Shown here: in pieces, positions 11,043 through 21,256 of the stretch
Layout: every line of letters begins with the position of its first letter
Numbering within the stretch: the first letter of the stretch is position 1
From: Charina bottae
Lineage: Eukaryota > Chordata > Lepidosauria > Squamata > Charinaidae
NCBI GenBank assembly: GCA_023362775.1
Contig: JALMGJ010000029.1
Span: 5,212,768 to 5,276,767, forward strand
Direction: 5' to 3'
DNA length: 64,000 nucleotides
Program-made: the position numbers and the translations under genes
Notes under the pieces: generated by a model
What the model was told of the DNA's origin: nothing
The model's database searches: none
The model's input: only the letters and a program-made list of their open reading frames with translations

Positions 11043-11220
11043 GGTATATAGCCCTACTGGATGAGTGGATGAGAGACCACTAGGAAATGCCAGGCCAATA
11101 GGCTGGTCTGTGAAGTTAAAAAAAAACAAGAAAAAAGTAATGGCAAACGCGTGTTCCTGTATTGACCAGACGTGAAGCTCAATACAAAGCAGCCTTTACC
11201 TTTTTGTTACTGGTTTCTTT
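11043..11220 (+). mobile_element. 5S-derived SINE, diverged
   Basis: ACTGGATGAGTGGATGAGAG followed by ACCACTAGGAAATGCC parallels the 5S rRNA 3' half (TTGGATGGGAGACCACCAGGGAATACC). An A-rich linker and GTAATGGCAAAC tail phrase follow. Diverged, so moderate confidence. Confidence 0.5.
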
Positions 11221-11436
11221 ATTCTCACCTTTTATTATGTGGAAGCATGTTTGAAAGGCTTGTATGGAAATCCGGTAAAACAAGCATAAAAAATACATGC
11301 AACTAGAAAACAGAATGGTCTTTTCAGCAAGTCAAGAAATGCCATAAAAGCCTTCATTTGAGACCATTCCATTTACTAATAGCAAGTTAACTTTCTGGAT
11401 CGGGAACCTTATGTGGACAAAATGGCAAAGATGAAG

Positions 11437-11862
11437 TTTTGTTGTTTATTCGTTCAGTCGCTTCCGACTCTTCGTGACTTCATGGACCAGCCCACGCCAG
11501 AGCTTCCTGTCGGCCGTCACCATCCCCAGCTCCCCCAAGGTCGAGTCCGTCACCTCCAGAATATCATCCATCCATCTTGCCCTTGGTCGGCCCCTCTTCC
11601 TTTTGCCTTCCACTTTCCCTAGCATCAGCTTCTTCTCCAGGGTATCCTGTCTTCTCATTATGTGGCCAAAGTACTTCAGTTTTGCCTTTAATATCATTCC
11701 CTCAAGTGAGCAGTCCGGCTTTATTTCCTGGAGTATGGACTGGTTTGATCTTCTAGCAGTCCAAGGCACTCTCAGAATTTTCCTCCAACACCACAGCTCA
11801 AAAGCATCTATCTTCCTTCGCTCAGCCTTCCTTATGGTCCAGCTCTCGCAGCCATGAAGTAG
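11437..11862 (-). mobile_element. Bov-B (RTE) LINE 3' fragment
   Basis: The reverse strand encodes the Bov-B ORF2 C-terminus, including WTARRSNQSILQEIKPDCSL, LKYFGHIMRRQDTLEKKLML and GKRKRGRPRARWMDDI, ending HEVTKSRKRLNE. The 3' end has the family signature around AAGAGTCGGAAGCGACT. 5'-truncated. More diverged than the copies at 23715 and 62766. Confidence 0.9.
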
Positions 11863-11954
11863 TCACCTGTATTTGCAAAGCTGAAGTATTCACAGGCGTA
11901 GGGAAACCCAAAGGTCTGCAGATTCAGGTGGGAAAAACAAGACAGCACCCCAAA

Positions 11955-12095
11955 ATAGAACCACAGAATCAGAGTTGGAAGGGATCTCGGAGTTCATCTA
12001 ATCCAACCTCTTGCTCAATGTAAGATCTGCTAAAGCATTTCAGACTGAAGGCTATCCAGTCTTTGTTTGAAGACCTCCAATGAAGAGGGACATAC
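11955..12095 (-). mobile_element. CR1-like LINE 3' end
   Basis: CACAGAATCAGAGTTGGAAG and the following CATCTAATCCAACC are the reverse complement of the classic CR1 3' terminus (CCTTCCAAC... ATTCTATG). Degraded, no ORF. Confidence 0.6.
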
Positions 12096-14469
12096 CGTAT
12101 TCATGAGCTACTGGTTGATGCTGTTAGTCGGAGTTTCGCCCACTGAAACTACCTGTCTGGTCCCGCTCTCCAGGGTGGCAGAGAACAAGTCCATTCCCTC
12201 CTCTATATGAAATATACTGCCTACATGACGATAAGAATGGGAACAGTTCAACAGGCAAGGAATGGAAAATATCGGAGGAGGTGGAGCAAACCGGTGAGGT
12301 GGGACAGAGTACAAACTGAAATGAAAATTCCCGCAGAAGTACATGGTAGAATGGCTGCCTTTGCATGGTGGTTTTAGCACCAAGTACTTTAAACACCAGT
12401 TTTATGGACAATGGGTATGATACACATTTGTTCTCAATGGATCCTTAATAAAACAAGCAACAACAACATGCCTCTTATGGAATTACTGTACTTAGCTGAA
12501 AAGCAGAGACGTGAAGAAGAGGGCCACCTGGTGGTTACAAGGAAGTAGGGAAGTAATCATAGTAAAAAGATCAAGTAGCCACAGATAATCATGAATTAGT
12601 CACAGAAAATATGGCATGTCTGACTATTGCTTGCAGTTTATTAAAGCTGCGTTCTTACTTAATTAGAAACAAGATGATTTAATGTAATGGTCTAACTTCA
12701 GAGTAGACATGCATAGATTTGTACTAGCACAGCATCTGGAATCTAGATTTGTACTTCCTCATGATATAATGGCATCTCCACCCAAAAATTTTGAGCGCGT
12801 TCAAAAATGGCTTTGATTCTGTCTGATGAGATGATCGGTCTGTCTGGTTTCAAGAACGGAGTCATTTTTTAAAAAAATCTGAAAGTGGCACAAAGCTGGT
12901 CTTCTCAAGACCAGAGCAGCTTATCCTCCCACTGATGGTAACTGCCTCCCAGCACCTGGACTCAGGTGAACCATTCTGTTTCAAGGCAGGGGCCAGAAAA
13001 AAACAAGCAGCCTGGCATTTTGTATGCCCACAGATGCCATGCTGAAGAGGAGTGAGCAGCAAATATAACTCTGGCCAATTTCACCTCTATGCCTTCCTCA
13101 ACTACTTAGTTTCCAAGGAAGTTTCAAGGAACTGCCAACAGTCAAAACAGCTTAGATCAATCAGCTGCATTTTAAGCAGGATTACCTGGGATTTGTCATC
13201 ATTGTTTAGCATGTATCTGCCTCTCCTCCACTACAGGTGCTACAACAGCCTGCAATTATGGCTAGAGATACTTAGGAAATTAGCTGTTTACAAAACTGCC
13301 AATATGGTATCATTATATCTTCACGTGTTTTTGTATGGAAGACAGTCATTCTGGCAAGAGAACTTGGACATTTTGTTTTTGTTTTTAAACAAACTGCAGA
13401 GCCTTGCATAGCTTCCCATCAAAGTAATGAGGAGTTGCATGAAAAGAGTAAAAAGGATTTTTGCTTCTCCAAGGTGCTCTTTTACTGGCCAACTGGAGGG
13501 AGCACTGTTTGGCTCATGGAAATGCCAGCATCTTCCATGTATTTTCAGCCTGGCAACTGTGAAAACAATTGCAAATTGGATTCCGATTGCTTTGGAAGGA
13601 TTGAGAAAAGTCTACAGAGGCACCGGTACTTTTTTCCATAGTTTTGAAAATTTGTCTAGGTTATTGAGTATCACAATCTTTAACTAAGGAGTGATTATTC
13701 ATTTATTTGGCTTTGGGTAAATTGTAAAGTAATCTTACAAACTGTAAACTATAAATATTAAATTAAAGCATGCCAAGCCTATTTGAACAACATTCAGACA
13801 GCAATGATTTTGCCAGTCCTTCTAATGTTTGGTTACTATGCTAAATTAGGCACCAAATTCAATCATTTCATCAAATAAATATTCATAGACATCATCCAAC
13901 TAAATTAATCATCACTAAAGCCTACTTATTTTAGCAGAAGACTAAAAGCTTAACTGTCTCCAATTGAAATCTTGGGTCTCAGCACTTTCAACTTTGGGTA
14001 CTCCGAGGCATTGCTACTGTTCGGAAGTTGAAAACCATTAGGAAAGAATCTGAAAACTACTGACATAGTAATGATCTTACATAAATCTATGGAACTATGC
14101 ATCATTCTATTAACCTAAAAGGATTAGGCAGAGTTCGAAAAAGTGCACAACAGGGCAGCTAGAACAAATACAGCTAGAACAATTCTCCTACAAGAAGGTT
14201 TGGGGGGTTCTTTGCTTGAAAAAAAATTGGAAAGTGGAAGCATGATAGAGTTACAGAATCTATAATCATCCATGGTGTGAACAATAAAAACAGAAAAAAG
14301 GTGTATATCTTCTATGTCAGAACCCAGGATCATCAACTGAAAAAAAACAGGGAGATTCAGGACTGAAAAAGGATCAACTCCTTTACACAACAGATGGTTA
14401 ACACTATGGACTACTACTCTCAGATCTGGTGAGGGGCACCAATTTAGATGGTCCGAGATCTGCACAAAT
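12096..14469. other. Intergenic stretch, no supported gene
   Basis: Several short open frames (for example 13052-13411) lack splice signals or recognisable motifs. A reverse-strand ORF at 14124-14465 is unassigned. Composition is ordinary, A+T-rich. Confidence 0.4.
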
Positions 14470-15625
14470 CCACAGAGGATCTGCTATCAACTCTTCTTGA
14501 CCTCTTGGTGGCTTTCAATACGATTGACCATGGTATTCTTTTGGATCGGCTCTGCGGAGTAAGAACAGGTGGCACTGTATTGAGCTAGTTCTCTTCCTTT
14601 CTACCGGGCTGGTGCTAGTCGGTGTTGATCAGGAGAGGTCCCACCCAAGGTGACTACTATGTGGGGTGCCCCAGGGCTCGGTACTCTCTCCACCCGTTTA
14701 ACATCTACATGAAGCCTCTTGGTGAGATCATCCATCCATCACCATGGGGTGAGGTATCATCAGTATGCTGATACTAAATTATTTCTCTCTGCCCCTGGCA
14801 AATTAAGCAATGCTGTTGACTGGCAGACCCAGTGCGCATTCTAGGGGTCCTTCTGGACTCACAACTCCTGCTCAAAGAGCAGGTGGCAGTCGTGGCTAGG
14901 AGGGCCTTTGCGCAACTTCAGGTTGTGTGTCAGTTGTGTCCATTCCTGGATCGAGAGGCTCTGCTGTTATTCATGCCCTGGTCACCTCCAGAATGGAGTA
15001 CTGTAACGTGCTCTACCTGGGGCTGCCCTTGAAGAATAACCGGAAGCTTCAACTGCCAGCTGTGCGGGCACTTATTTGCCCCCCTAGCACAGCACATTTT
15101 ATACCTCTGCTCTGTGAGCTTCATTGGTTGCCAGTTTGCTTCCGTGTCCAATTCAAGGTGCTGGTTTGACCTTCAAAGCCCTACATGGCTCGAGACTGGG
15201 TTATCTGAGGGACCACCTCTCCCCGGTCCCATCAGGTCTGGCAGGAGAGGCATGTTACGAGTCCTGTCTGCTAAGGAGTTCCATCTGATGGGACCCAGGA
15301 GACGAGCCTTGGTGCCACGGCACCCGCCCCTTGGAACACCATCCCTCCAGTGGTGAGATTAGCCCCAACCCTATTGACCTTCCAGAAATCTCTTAAAAGA
15401 TGTTTTTTTTCAACAGGCTTGGGGACCCCATAGTAATGAGGAGCCCGTAAGATGGTTGCATTGTATGTGAGATTTTGGCGCGTTCTCCCGTGTTCTTATT
15501 TATATTTTATTAATTGTTTTAATCGTCATTTAAGATTTGGTTTTGTTTGTTTTATTGTACACCACCCAGAGTCACGTTAGTGAGATGGGCGGCTATATAA
15601 ATTTAATGAATAAATAAATAATCCC
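14470..15625 (+). mobile_element. L2-type LINE, degraded, 3' portion
   Basis: Translated fragments match L2/CR1-clade RT: FNTIDHGILLDRL (motif A region) near 14515, YADTKLFL near 14765 where the YADD box has lost a residue, then RILGVLLDSQLLLKEQV (14832 on) and ELHWLPVCFRVQFKVL (15115-15165). The tail ends GGCGGCTATATAAATTTAAT with repeated AATAAATA. Frameshifted throughout. Confidence 0.8.
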
Positions 15626-15632
15626 AAAAGTT

Positions 15633-15848
15633 GCTAAGTGGTGCCCTCTGCTGTGACAAAAGGTAACCTCTCTTTCAAGCCAAGTCTGACTCCTGGAGAC
15701 TCCATGGATGTCTCTCTGTCAGCAGAGAGCAGCTCACCATTGCCTTCTTCTTCCAGGATGGTTTTTTTTTTCTCAACTTCCTCATGGAACCTCCAGCCCT
15801 GGGATTTCTTCGTGGTCTCCCATCCAAGTACTGACCAGACCAACACAT
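15633..15848 (-). mobile_element. 5S-rRNA-derived SINE
   Basis: GTGGTCTCCCATCCAAGTAC followed by TGACCAGACC is the reverse complement of the 5S rRNA segment GTTAGTACTTGGATGGGAGACC, which holds the type I internal promoter (box C side). SINE body TTGTCACAGCAGAGGG-type sequence extends toward 15640. It is not a functional 5S gene. Confidence 0.7.
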
Positions 15849-15959
15849 AAAGCTAACTCGTGCTTAAAGTGCCGGCCGGGGGAGAGCCAGGTCCAAGCCC
15901 ATCCTGGGCCGTGGAGGCCAGTCACTCTCCCAGCCCGGCCCACCTCACAGGGCTGTCAT

Positions 15960-16560
15960 TGTGAGGAAGACCCGTGGGGAGAGGGGGCGGAGGGAGGCTA
16001 CTGAAAGCGGCCTGGCGAGATTGTTCAAAAAGAAGGGATGAAACGGCCAAGCGCAGCAGCCCGCGACAACGCTCGCGTAACGTTACCCAGCGAGAGGAGG
16101 GGCGGCGCGGAAGTGGCGGGCGGGGCCTCGGCGGCGCTTCCGGGCTGCTCTGGCCGCGTGTCTCGCCTGCTCCTCCGGCCCCGCCCCGCTCGCCCGCCTG
16201 CCCGCCCTCCCTCCGCTCTGCTGCTGCGGCCGCTCTGCGGGCGCCTCCATCCTGGTATTTCGGAGCCTCCATCCTGGTTTCTCAAGTGCCCGGACCCAAA
16301 ACAGGAAGTAAGTGCTGCGCGCGGCGGTTGCCTGGCTGCGGCCCGGCCTGCTCGGGCGGCCAGGACAGCGCCGGAGCTGGAGATGGGCCGGCCGCGGGTC
16401 GCCGGCCTACGCGGCCCAGGGGCAGCGGCCCGGCCCAACACTCCTCGTCCTCTGAAGCGGCAGGAGCGGCCGGGTCCGCAGGGGGAGGGCCCCGCGGGGG
16501 TGGGGTGGGGCTCCTTGACCGCCCCCCGAGAGGGACTGCGGAGCTACCGGCGTAGTTCCA
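15960..16560 (+). promoter_or_regulatory. DMTF1: CpG-island promoter, probably of DMTF1
   Basis: About 600 bases are extremely G+C- and CpG-rich against A+T-rich surroundings. It contains GC boxes (GGGCGGGGCC near 16119) and ETS-like CGGAAGTG (near 16107). No TATA box is obvious, as expected for a housekeeping promoter. It is the only CpG island upstream of the DMTF1 start codon that is not part of a repeat. The link to DMTF1 rests on position and strand, not on a transcript. Confidence 0.6.
16100..16307 (+). other. DMTF1: Candidate non-coding exon 1 of DMTF1
   Basis: The CpG island contains a perfect donor, GTAAGTG, at 16308-16314 after CCCAAAACAGGAA. Coding starts only in an exon at 29655, so at least one upstream non-coding exon is required. 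The transcription start is a guess. Other 5' UTR exons may exist in 16.3-29.6 kb, but I could not identify one. Confidence 0.4.
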
Positions 16561-16659
16561 TCACGATCGTCTGAACGCTGCTTGGATATTGCGACCCGCC
16601 CAGAGCCCCGTCTCTGGGCCTCCTTTGAACCCGGGGAGGTTCCGCCTTCATTTCTCATC

Positions 16660-16938
16660 CTGCCCTCTTTTGGTTTCTTGTCGTTTGAATGTCTTGTTTT
16701 AAATGCTTATTTGTCAACCGCCCAGAGTCGTGGGCGGCACATAAATTTAATAAATAATAGTATAAATCTAATGAATAAATATTCATTTATAATATATAAC
16801 TATTTTTATTTATTTATTAGTCAAATTTATCACCGCCCATCTCTACCGTAGTAGACTCTATAGTACTATAGTTTAGTACTATAGAGTCCTATAGTTTAGT
16901 ACTATAGACTATAATACTTATATCATGTTATAGTATAT

Positions 16939-16970
<32 letters not shown>

Positions 16971-17040
16971 AGATATAATAAGATATATACAATAAAAATA
17001 ATATATATCAAACGATAAAATATAATATGATATATATATG
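16660..17040. repeat. L2-type tails and AT-rich/palindromic simple sequence
   Basis: An L2-like 3' tail (CCGCCCAGAGTCGTGGGCGG, then ATAAATTTAATAAAT) lies at about 16715-16790 and an opposing one (TTTATTTATTTATTAG, CACCGCCCATCTC) at 16800-16846. Bases 16855-16915 repeat the self-complementary phrase CTATAGTTTAGTACTATAG. A (TA)n run occupies about 16931-16963. Confidence 0.6.
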
Positions 17041-17101
17041 ATATTAGAAGAGTCTGTAGCTTGAAACATGTCAACTGGATTTCTATTTTCTTAATGGAAA
17101 C

Positions 17102-17132
17102 GTTTCGCTCCTTATCCAAGGGGCTTCTTCAG
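17102..17132 (-). ncRNA. Hammerhead-ribozyme-like motif in PLE terminal repeat (3' copy)
   Basis: On the reverse strand CTGAAGA (consensus CUGANGA) is followed by a stem-loop GCCCCTT-GGAT-AAGGAGC with one mismatch, and then GAAAC. This is the hammerhead core with stem II and a minimal stem III. PLE terminal repeats are known to carry such motifs. Cleavage activity is inferred only. Confidence 0.65.
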
Positions 17133-17229
17133 TCTGAGCAAAGTTGGTAAGGGAATCCTAAATATGTTCCTAGGTAGCTGTGTGACCTTACACCTGGGGC
17201 TAGGTCATGGTTATATTGAGATGTAATTT

Positions 17230-19779
17230 TTAAGTCCTTTTATCATCTAATGGAGGGTCCTTAAAAACACCATGCTGCTGTTGAGCTTCTGAAATGGTCT
17301 TAATCTTCCTAGGCACAGAAGACAACACGGGGAGGAAGATGGGGGAGAGTTTGTGCCTGAGGCCCCCACCTCTATTCAAGGAAGGATTTTCCAAGTTGGC
17401 ATAAATGGATTCCTTGACCCCTCTCTCAAACCACCTATCTTCTCTGTCTAAAATGTGAACATTAATGTCCTCAAATGAGTGTCCTTTTTCTTTTAGATGA
17501 AGATAAACTGCTGACTCAGGTCCTGTGGTGTTATTTCTCCTGTGTTGTGCCATCCTCCTGTACATAGGTTGTTTGGTTTCTCCAATGTAGAGTTCAGAGC
17601 ACTCCTCACTGCACTGGATTGCATAAACTACATTGCTTTTCTTATGTTTTGGAGTTTGATCTTTGGGGTGTACAAGCCTCTGTCTCAGTGTGTTGGTGGG
17701 TTTGAAATATACAGGTATGTGGTGTTTGCCAAATATCCGTTTTATCTTTTCAGACACGCCAGCCATGTAGGGAATGACCAGGTTCTTTCGTTTACTCTGA
17801 GTCTCAGCCCTATCTGTCGCTGTTTTAGGTCTGGTAGATTTAGATTTGGTGAAGGCCCAATTTGGATATCCACAGGCCTTCAGGGCTGTTCTCAGGTGCT
17901 GATTTTCATTCTTTTTGGAATCCATGGAGGTGGGGATGGTTTCTGCTCTGTGTGACAATGTCCTGATGACTCCTAGTTTGTGCTGCAGTGGATGGTGGGA
18001 GTCAAACATCAGATATTGATCTGTGTGTGTGGGTTTCCTGTAGATCCCTATTTCTAGCTTGCCACCGGTCCCAATGAGGACTTCACAGTCTAGGAATGCC
18101 AGTCTGTTGTCCTTGGTGTCTTCTCTGGTGAAGCTAATGTTGGCATCTATAGTGTTTATATGGTCCGTGAAGGCCTGTACTTCCTGGGCCTTGATTTTGA
18201 CCCAGGTGTCATCCACATACCTAAACCAGTGGGTGGGCACCGTTCCCTGGAATGTGTTGAGTGCTTTCTTCTCCACTTCTTCCATGTATAAATTGGCCAC
18301 AATGGGTGACACAGGAGAACCCATGGCACAGCCGTGTTTTTGTCTGTAAAAGTCACCTCTGTATGTGAAATAAGTGGTGTTAAGACACAGGTCCAGAAGA
18401 TGGCAGATCTGGTTTGGGTTGAGATGGCTTCTCCTTTCCAGGGTGCTGTCCTCTTCTAGTCTCTTCCTGACAGCGGATAGAGCATGAGTGGTGGGGATGC
18501 TGGTGAAAAGGGAGGACACATCAAAGGAGACCATAGTTTCATCTGTATCCAGTTTCAGGATCTTTGCTTTGGAAACAAATTCTTCCGAATTATGGATGTG
18601 GTGTTCAGAGTGTCCAACTAGAGGTGCTAGTATGGTAGAGAGGTGTTTGGCAATGTTGTATGTTACCGAATTGATGCTGCTGACTATGGGTCGGAGGGGT
18701 GTTCCTTCCTTGTGGATCTTAGGAAGTCCGTAGATGCAGGGGATGGCTTCTCCAGGATACAGACGGTGGTAGGTAATCCTATCGATGGAGCCATCATGTT
18801 CCAATTGTTTCAAACTGTCTATTGCCTTTTTCTTGTAATTGTTGGTGGGGTCTCTTTTCAGTTTTTCATATGTATGGTGATCCTCCAAAAGTGAGGTAAT
18901 TTTATTGTGGTAGTCTGCAGTGTTTAGAACCACTGTACATCTTCCTTTGTCAGCAGGTAAAATGGTGATGGTTTCATCTTTGCTGAGGGCTGTCAGGGCT
19001 CTCCTCTCTTGGACGGTAAGGTTGGGGGGAGGAGGTTGAGCACTGGACAGAGCTGCAGATATTTTAAGCCGGAGTTGTTCTGCTTCTTCAAAAGGTAGGT
19101 GGTTGTTGTGGATGGCAGATTCTGTGGCTGTAATGAGCTCCACAACCGGAACTTGCTTGGGAGTGATGGCAAAATTAAGACCTTTGGCTAGGACATCTCT
19201 CTCTGGTTGGGTAAGTTCTCTGTCTGAGAGATTTTTCACCCACATGTTCTTTTTGTCCTCTGTGGTCCTGTTGTTGTTGTTCCTCCCAGTGGTTTCTCCA
19301 GTTCCTTGTTTCTGTTTGCTGCGAGAAAGAAGAATGTCAAATTTCTTAGTTTGCCTCTCCTTTGTCTTGTGATGCTGGGCCAGCTGTACTTTATTGCCAA
19401 GCTGAATAACTCTATCCAGGATTGGGTCAGGAAGGGTGGCTGTGAGTTCCTGGTGAAGGTTTTCAAAATTGTATTGCAGGGCATCAATGGTGAAGTGGAC
19501 TTGCCTTATTCTTTCATTTAGAAGATGTCTTTGTGCCTGCTGCAGGATCTGATCTGCTCTGTGACCCTTAACTGTAGATTGCAGGCGTAGGCTTGTCGGG
19601 ATGAGTCTCTGTTGTCTGCATCTGAGGTTAAAACGTAGGTGGTTTCTATAGTCTGCCACCTTTCTTGCTGTCTTCTCGAATTTCCTTACCAACTTCAGGG
19701 TTTCATCCCCAAAATGTATGGCAATATGTCTATGAAGGTTCTCAGTCATCCAGGTGGAATTGTCTGTAGCTTGAAACAT
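17230..19779 (-). CDS. PLE reverse transcriptase with C-terminal GIY-YIG endonuclease
   Basis: This is an uninterrupted 849-residue ORF, the usual size for a vertebrate PLE. It would copy element RNA into DNA at a nick made by its endonuclease. RT motifs: GLPKIHKEGTPLRPIVSS (351-368), motif A SFDVSSLFTSIP (418-429, catalytic Asp 420), motif B GCAMGSPVSPIVANLYME (483-500) and motif C YVDD (521-524). The GIY-YIG domain spans about 715-810: VVYAIQC (717-723), YIGET (731-735), conserved Arg 741, Glu 790 and Asn 802. The N-terminal 340 residues are basic and coiled-coil-like. The first Met lies inside the terminal repeat; a downstream start such as Met11 is possible. All expected catalytic residues are present, so it may be active. 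Subfamily (Neptune-like?) is inferred. Confidence 0.93.
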   Translation of the reverse strand: MFQATDNSTWMTENLHRHIAIHFGDETLKLVRKFEKTARKVADYRNHLRFNLRCRQQRLIPTSLRLQSTVKGHRADQILQQAQRHLLNERIRQVHFTIDALQYNFENLHQELTATLPDPILDRVIQLGNKVQLAQHHKTKERQTKKFDILLSRSKQKQGTGETTGRNNNNRTTEDKKNMWVKNLSDRELTQPERDVLAKGLNFAITPKQVPVVELITATESAIHNNHLPFEEAEQLRLKISAALSSAQPPPPNLTVQERRALTALSKDETITILPADKGRCTVVLNTADYHNKITSLLEDHHTYEKLKRDPTNNYKKKAIDSLKQLEHDGSIDRITYHRLYPGEAIPCIYGLPKIHKEGTPLRPIVSSINSVTYNIAKHLSTILAPLVGHSEHHIHNSEEFVSKAKILKLDTDETMVSFDVSSLFTSIPTTHALSAVRKRLEEDSTLERRSHLNPNQICHLLDLCLNTTYFTYRGDFYRQKHGCAMGSPVSPIVANLYMEEVEKKALNTFQGTVPTHWFRYVDDTWVKIKAQEVQAFTDHINTIDANISFTREDTKDNRLAFLDCEVLIGTGGKLEIGIYRKPTHTDQYLMFDSHHPLQHKLGVIRTLSHRAETIPTSMDSKKNENQHLRTALKACGYPNWAFTKSKSTRPKTATDRAETQSKRKNLVIPYMAGVSEKIKRIFGKHHIPVYFKPTNTLRQRLVHPKDQTPKHKKSNVVYAIQCSEECSELYIGETKQPMYRRMAQHRRNNTTGPESAVYLHLKEKGHSFEDINVHILDREDRWFERGVKESIYANLENPSLNRGGGLRHKLSPIFLPVLSSVPRKIKTISEAQQQHGVFKDPPLDDKRT

Positions 19780-19811
19780 GTCAACTGGATTTCTATTTTC
19801 TTAATGGAAAC

Positions 19812-19842
19812 GTTTCGCTCCTTATCCAAGGGGCTTCTTCAG
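19812..19842 (-). ncRNA. Hammerhead-ribozyme-like motif in PLE terminal repeat (5' copy)
   Basis: Same core as at 17102-17132 (CTGAAGA, stem II, GAAAC) in the repeat just upstream of the RT ORF, so an RNA reading through both repeats would hold two copies. Confidence 0.65.
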
Positions 19843-19916
19843 TCTGAGCAAAGTTGGTAAGGGAATCCTAAATATGTTCCTAGGTAGCTGTGTGACCTTA
19901 CACCTGGGGCTAGGTC

Positions 19917-20468
19917 ATGGTTATTCCCTACATGGCTGGCGTGTCTGAAAAGATAAAACGGATATTTGGCAAACACCACATACCTGTATATTTCAAACCC
20001 ACCAACACACTGAGACAGAGGCTTGTACACCCCAAAGATCAAACTCCAAAACATAAGAAAAGCAATGTAGTTTATGCAATCCAGTGCAGTGAGGAGTGCT
20101 CTGAACTCTACATTGGAGAAACCAAACAACCTATGTACAGGAGGATGGCACAACACAGGAGAAATAACACCACAGGACCAGAGTCAGCAGTTTATCTTCA
20201 TCTAAAAGAAAAAGGACACTCATTTGAGGACATTAATGTTCACATTTTAGACAGAGAAGATAGGTGGTTTGAGAGAGGGGTCAAGGAATCCATTTATGCC
20301 AACTTGGAAAATCCTTCCTTGAATAGAGGTGGGGGCCTCAGGCACAAACTCTCCCCCATCTTCCTCCCCGTGTTGTCTTCTGTGCCTAGGAAGATTAAGA
20401 CCATTTCAGAAGCTCAACAGCAGCATGGTGTTTTTAAGGACCCTCCATTAGATGATAAAAGGACTTAA
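19917..20468 (+). pseudogene. 5'-truncated PLE copy, GIY-YIG part only
   Basis: A 183-codon open frame on the + strand repeats the last ~182 residues of the 849-residue protein, starting at IPYMAGVSEKIKRIFGKHH and keeping VVYAIQC, YIGET and the C-terminal DDKRT. The RT domain is absent. It is joined head-on to the 5' terminal repeat of the full element. Confidence 0.85.
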
Positions 20469-20565
20469 AAATTACATCTCAATATAACCATGACCTAGCC
20501 CCAGGTGTAAGGTCACACAGCTACCTAGGAACATATTTAGGATTCCCTTACCAACTTTGCTCAGA

Positions 20566-20596
20566 CTGAAGAAGCCCCTTGGATAAGGAGCGAAAC
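20566..20596 (+). ncRNA. Hammerhead-ribozyme-like motif (inverted PLE copy)
   Basis: CTGAAGA (20566-20572), stem II with a GGAT loop, GAAAC (20592-20596). Identical to the two reverse-strand copies. Confidence 0.6.
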
Positions 20597-20694
20597 GTTT
20601 CCATTAAGAAAATAGAAATCCAGTTGACATGTTTCAAGCTACAGACAATTCCACCTGGATGACTGAGAACCTTCATAGACAGATATTAGAAGAG

Positions 20695-20868
20695 CTGTGA
20701 AGACCTAACTCTTCACCCAGGCCTTTGGTGATGGAGAGGGAGGCCCCTCCCTTTATCACGCTTGCGGTCTTTTATCTTCTATTTTTTAATGTTATTTCTT
20801 TGTTGTCAGCTGCCCAGAGCTGTTGAGTTTGGTGGCCTACAAGTTTAATACATTATTTTTAATTATTA
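20695..20868 (+). mobile_element. L2-type LINE 3' tail
   Basis: CTGTGAAGACCTAACTCTTC and TGCCCAGAGCTGTTGAGTTT are L2 3' UTR phrases. The PLE inserted at the 5' edge of this fragment. Confidence 0.6.
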
Positions 20869-20997
20869 CTATTACATATATAATCTGCCATAAGCAGTAT
20901 ATGTATCATTAGAGCGAGTGATTGCTGATTAACTTGGTGGACTCTTAGCGACCACATAGGTAGGTTTATAATTATAGCAAGAATGTACAGTATATCC

Positions 20998-21256
20998 CTA
21001 GCCCTGCGTGCGGAGTGAGCTCCCGCACTAGCTCCAGCTCTTGCCAACCTAGCAATTCGAAAGCATGCAAATGCAAGTAGATGAATAGGTACCACTTTGG
21101 TGGGAAGGTAACAGCGTTCTGCGCATGTCATGCGGCCACATGACCGTGGAAGCGTCTTCGGACAACGCTGGCTCTTCGGCTAACAAACGGAGATGAGCAC
21201 CGGCCCCTAGAGTCGGACACGACTGCACAAATGTGCGGGGGGTACCTTTACCTTTA
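20998..21256 (+). mobile_element. tRNA-derived SINE (Sauria-type), 5'-truncated
   Basis: Begins within GGAGTGAGCTCCCGCACT and runs through GCTCTTGCCAACCTAGCAAT, AGAGTCGGACACGACTGCAC and an ACCTTT repeat tail. The tRNA head is missing. Confidence 0.85.

Larger units (their letters stand above)
17053..20681 (-). mobile_element. Penelope-like element (PLE) composite, full-length plus inverted partial copy
   Basis: The whole block sits between 13-bp duplications GATATTAGAAGAG (17040-17052, 20682-20694). Reverse-strand order: terminal repeat (19759-19922), 849-codon ORF, terminal repeat (17053-17215). Joined at the 5' side is an opposite-strand, 5'-truncated copy (about 19917-20468) ending in a third terminal repeat (20487-20681). 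Tandem or inverted partial copies attached to a full unit are typical of PLEs. The duplicated repeat segments look nearly identical, suggesting a recent insertion. It lies in the putative first intron of DMTF1, antisense to that gene. Confidence 0.92.

Noticed and set aside
15974..16574. Several long overlapping ORFs on both strands in the GC-rich block
   Set aside because: Stop codons are rare in very G+C-rich DNA; frames on both strands are all open, with no motif or splice structure. CpG island explains it.
17542..17955. ORFs on the + strand across 17.5-19.9 kb
   Set aside because: Antisense shadows of the PLE reverse transcriptase ORF.
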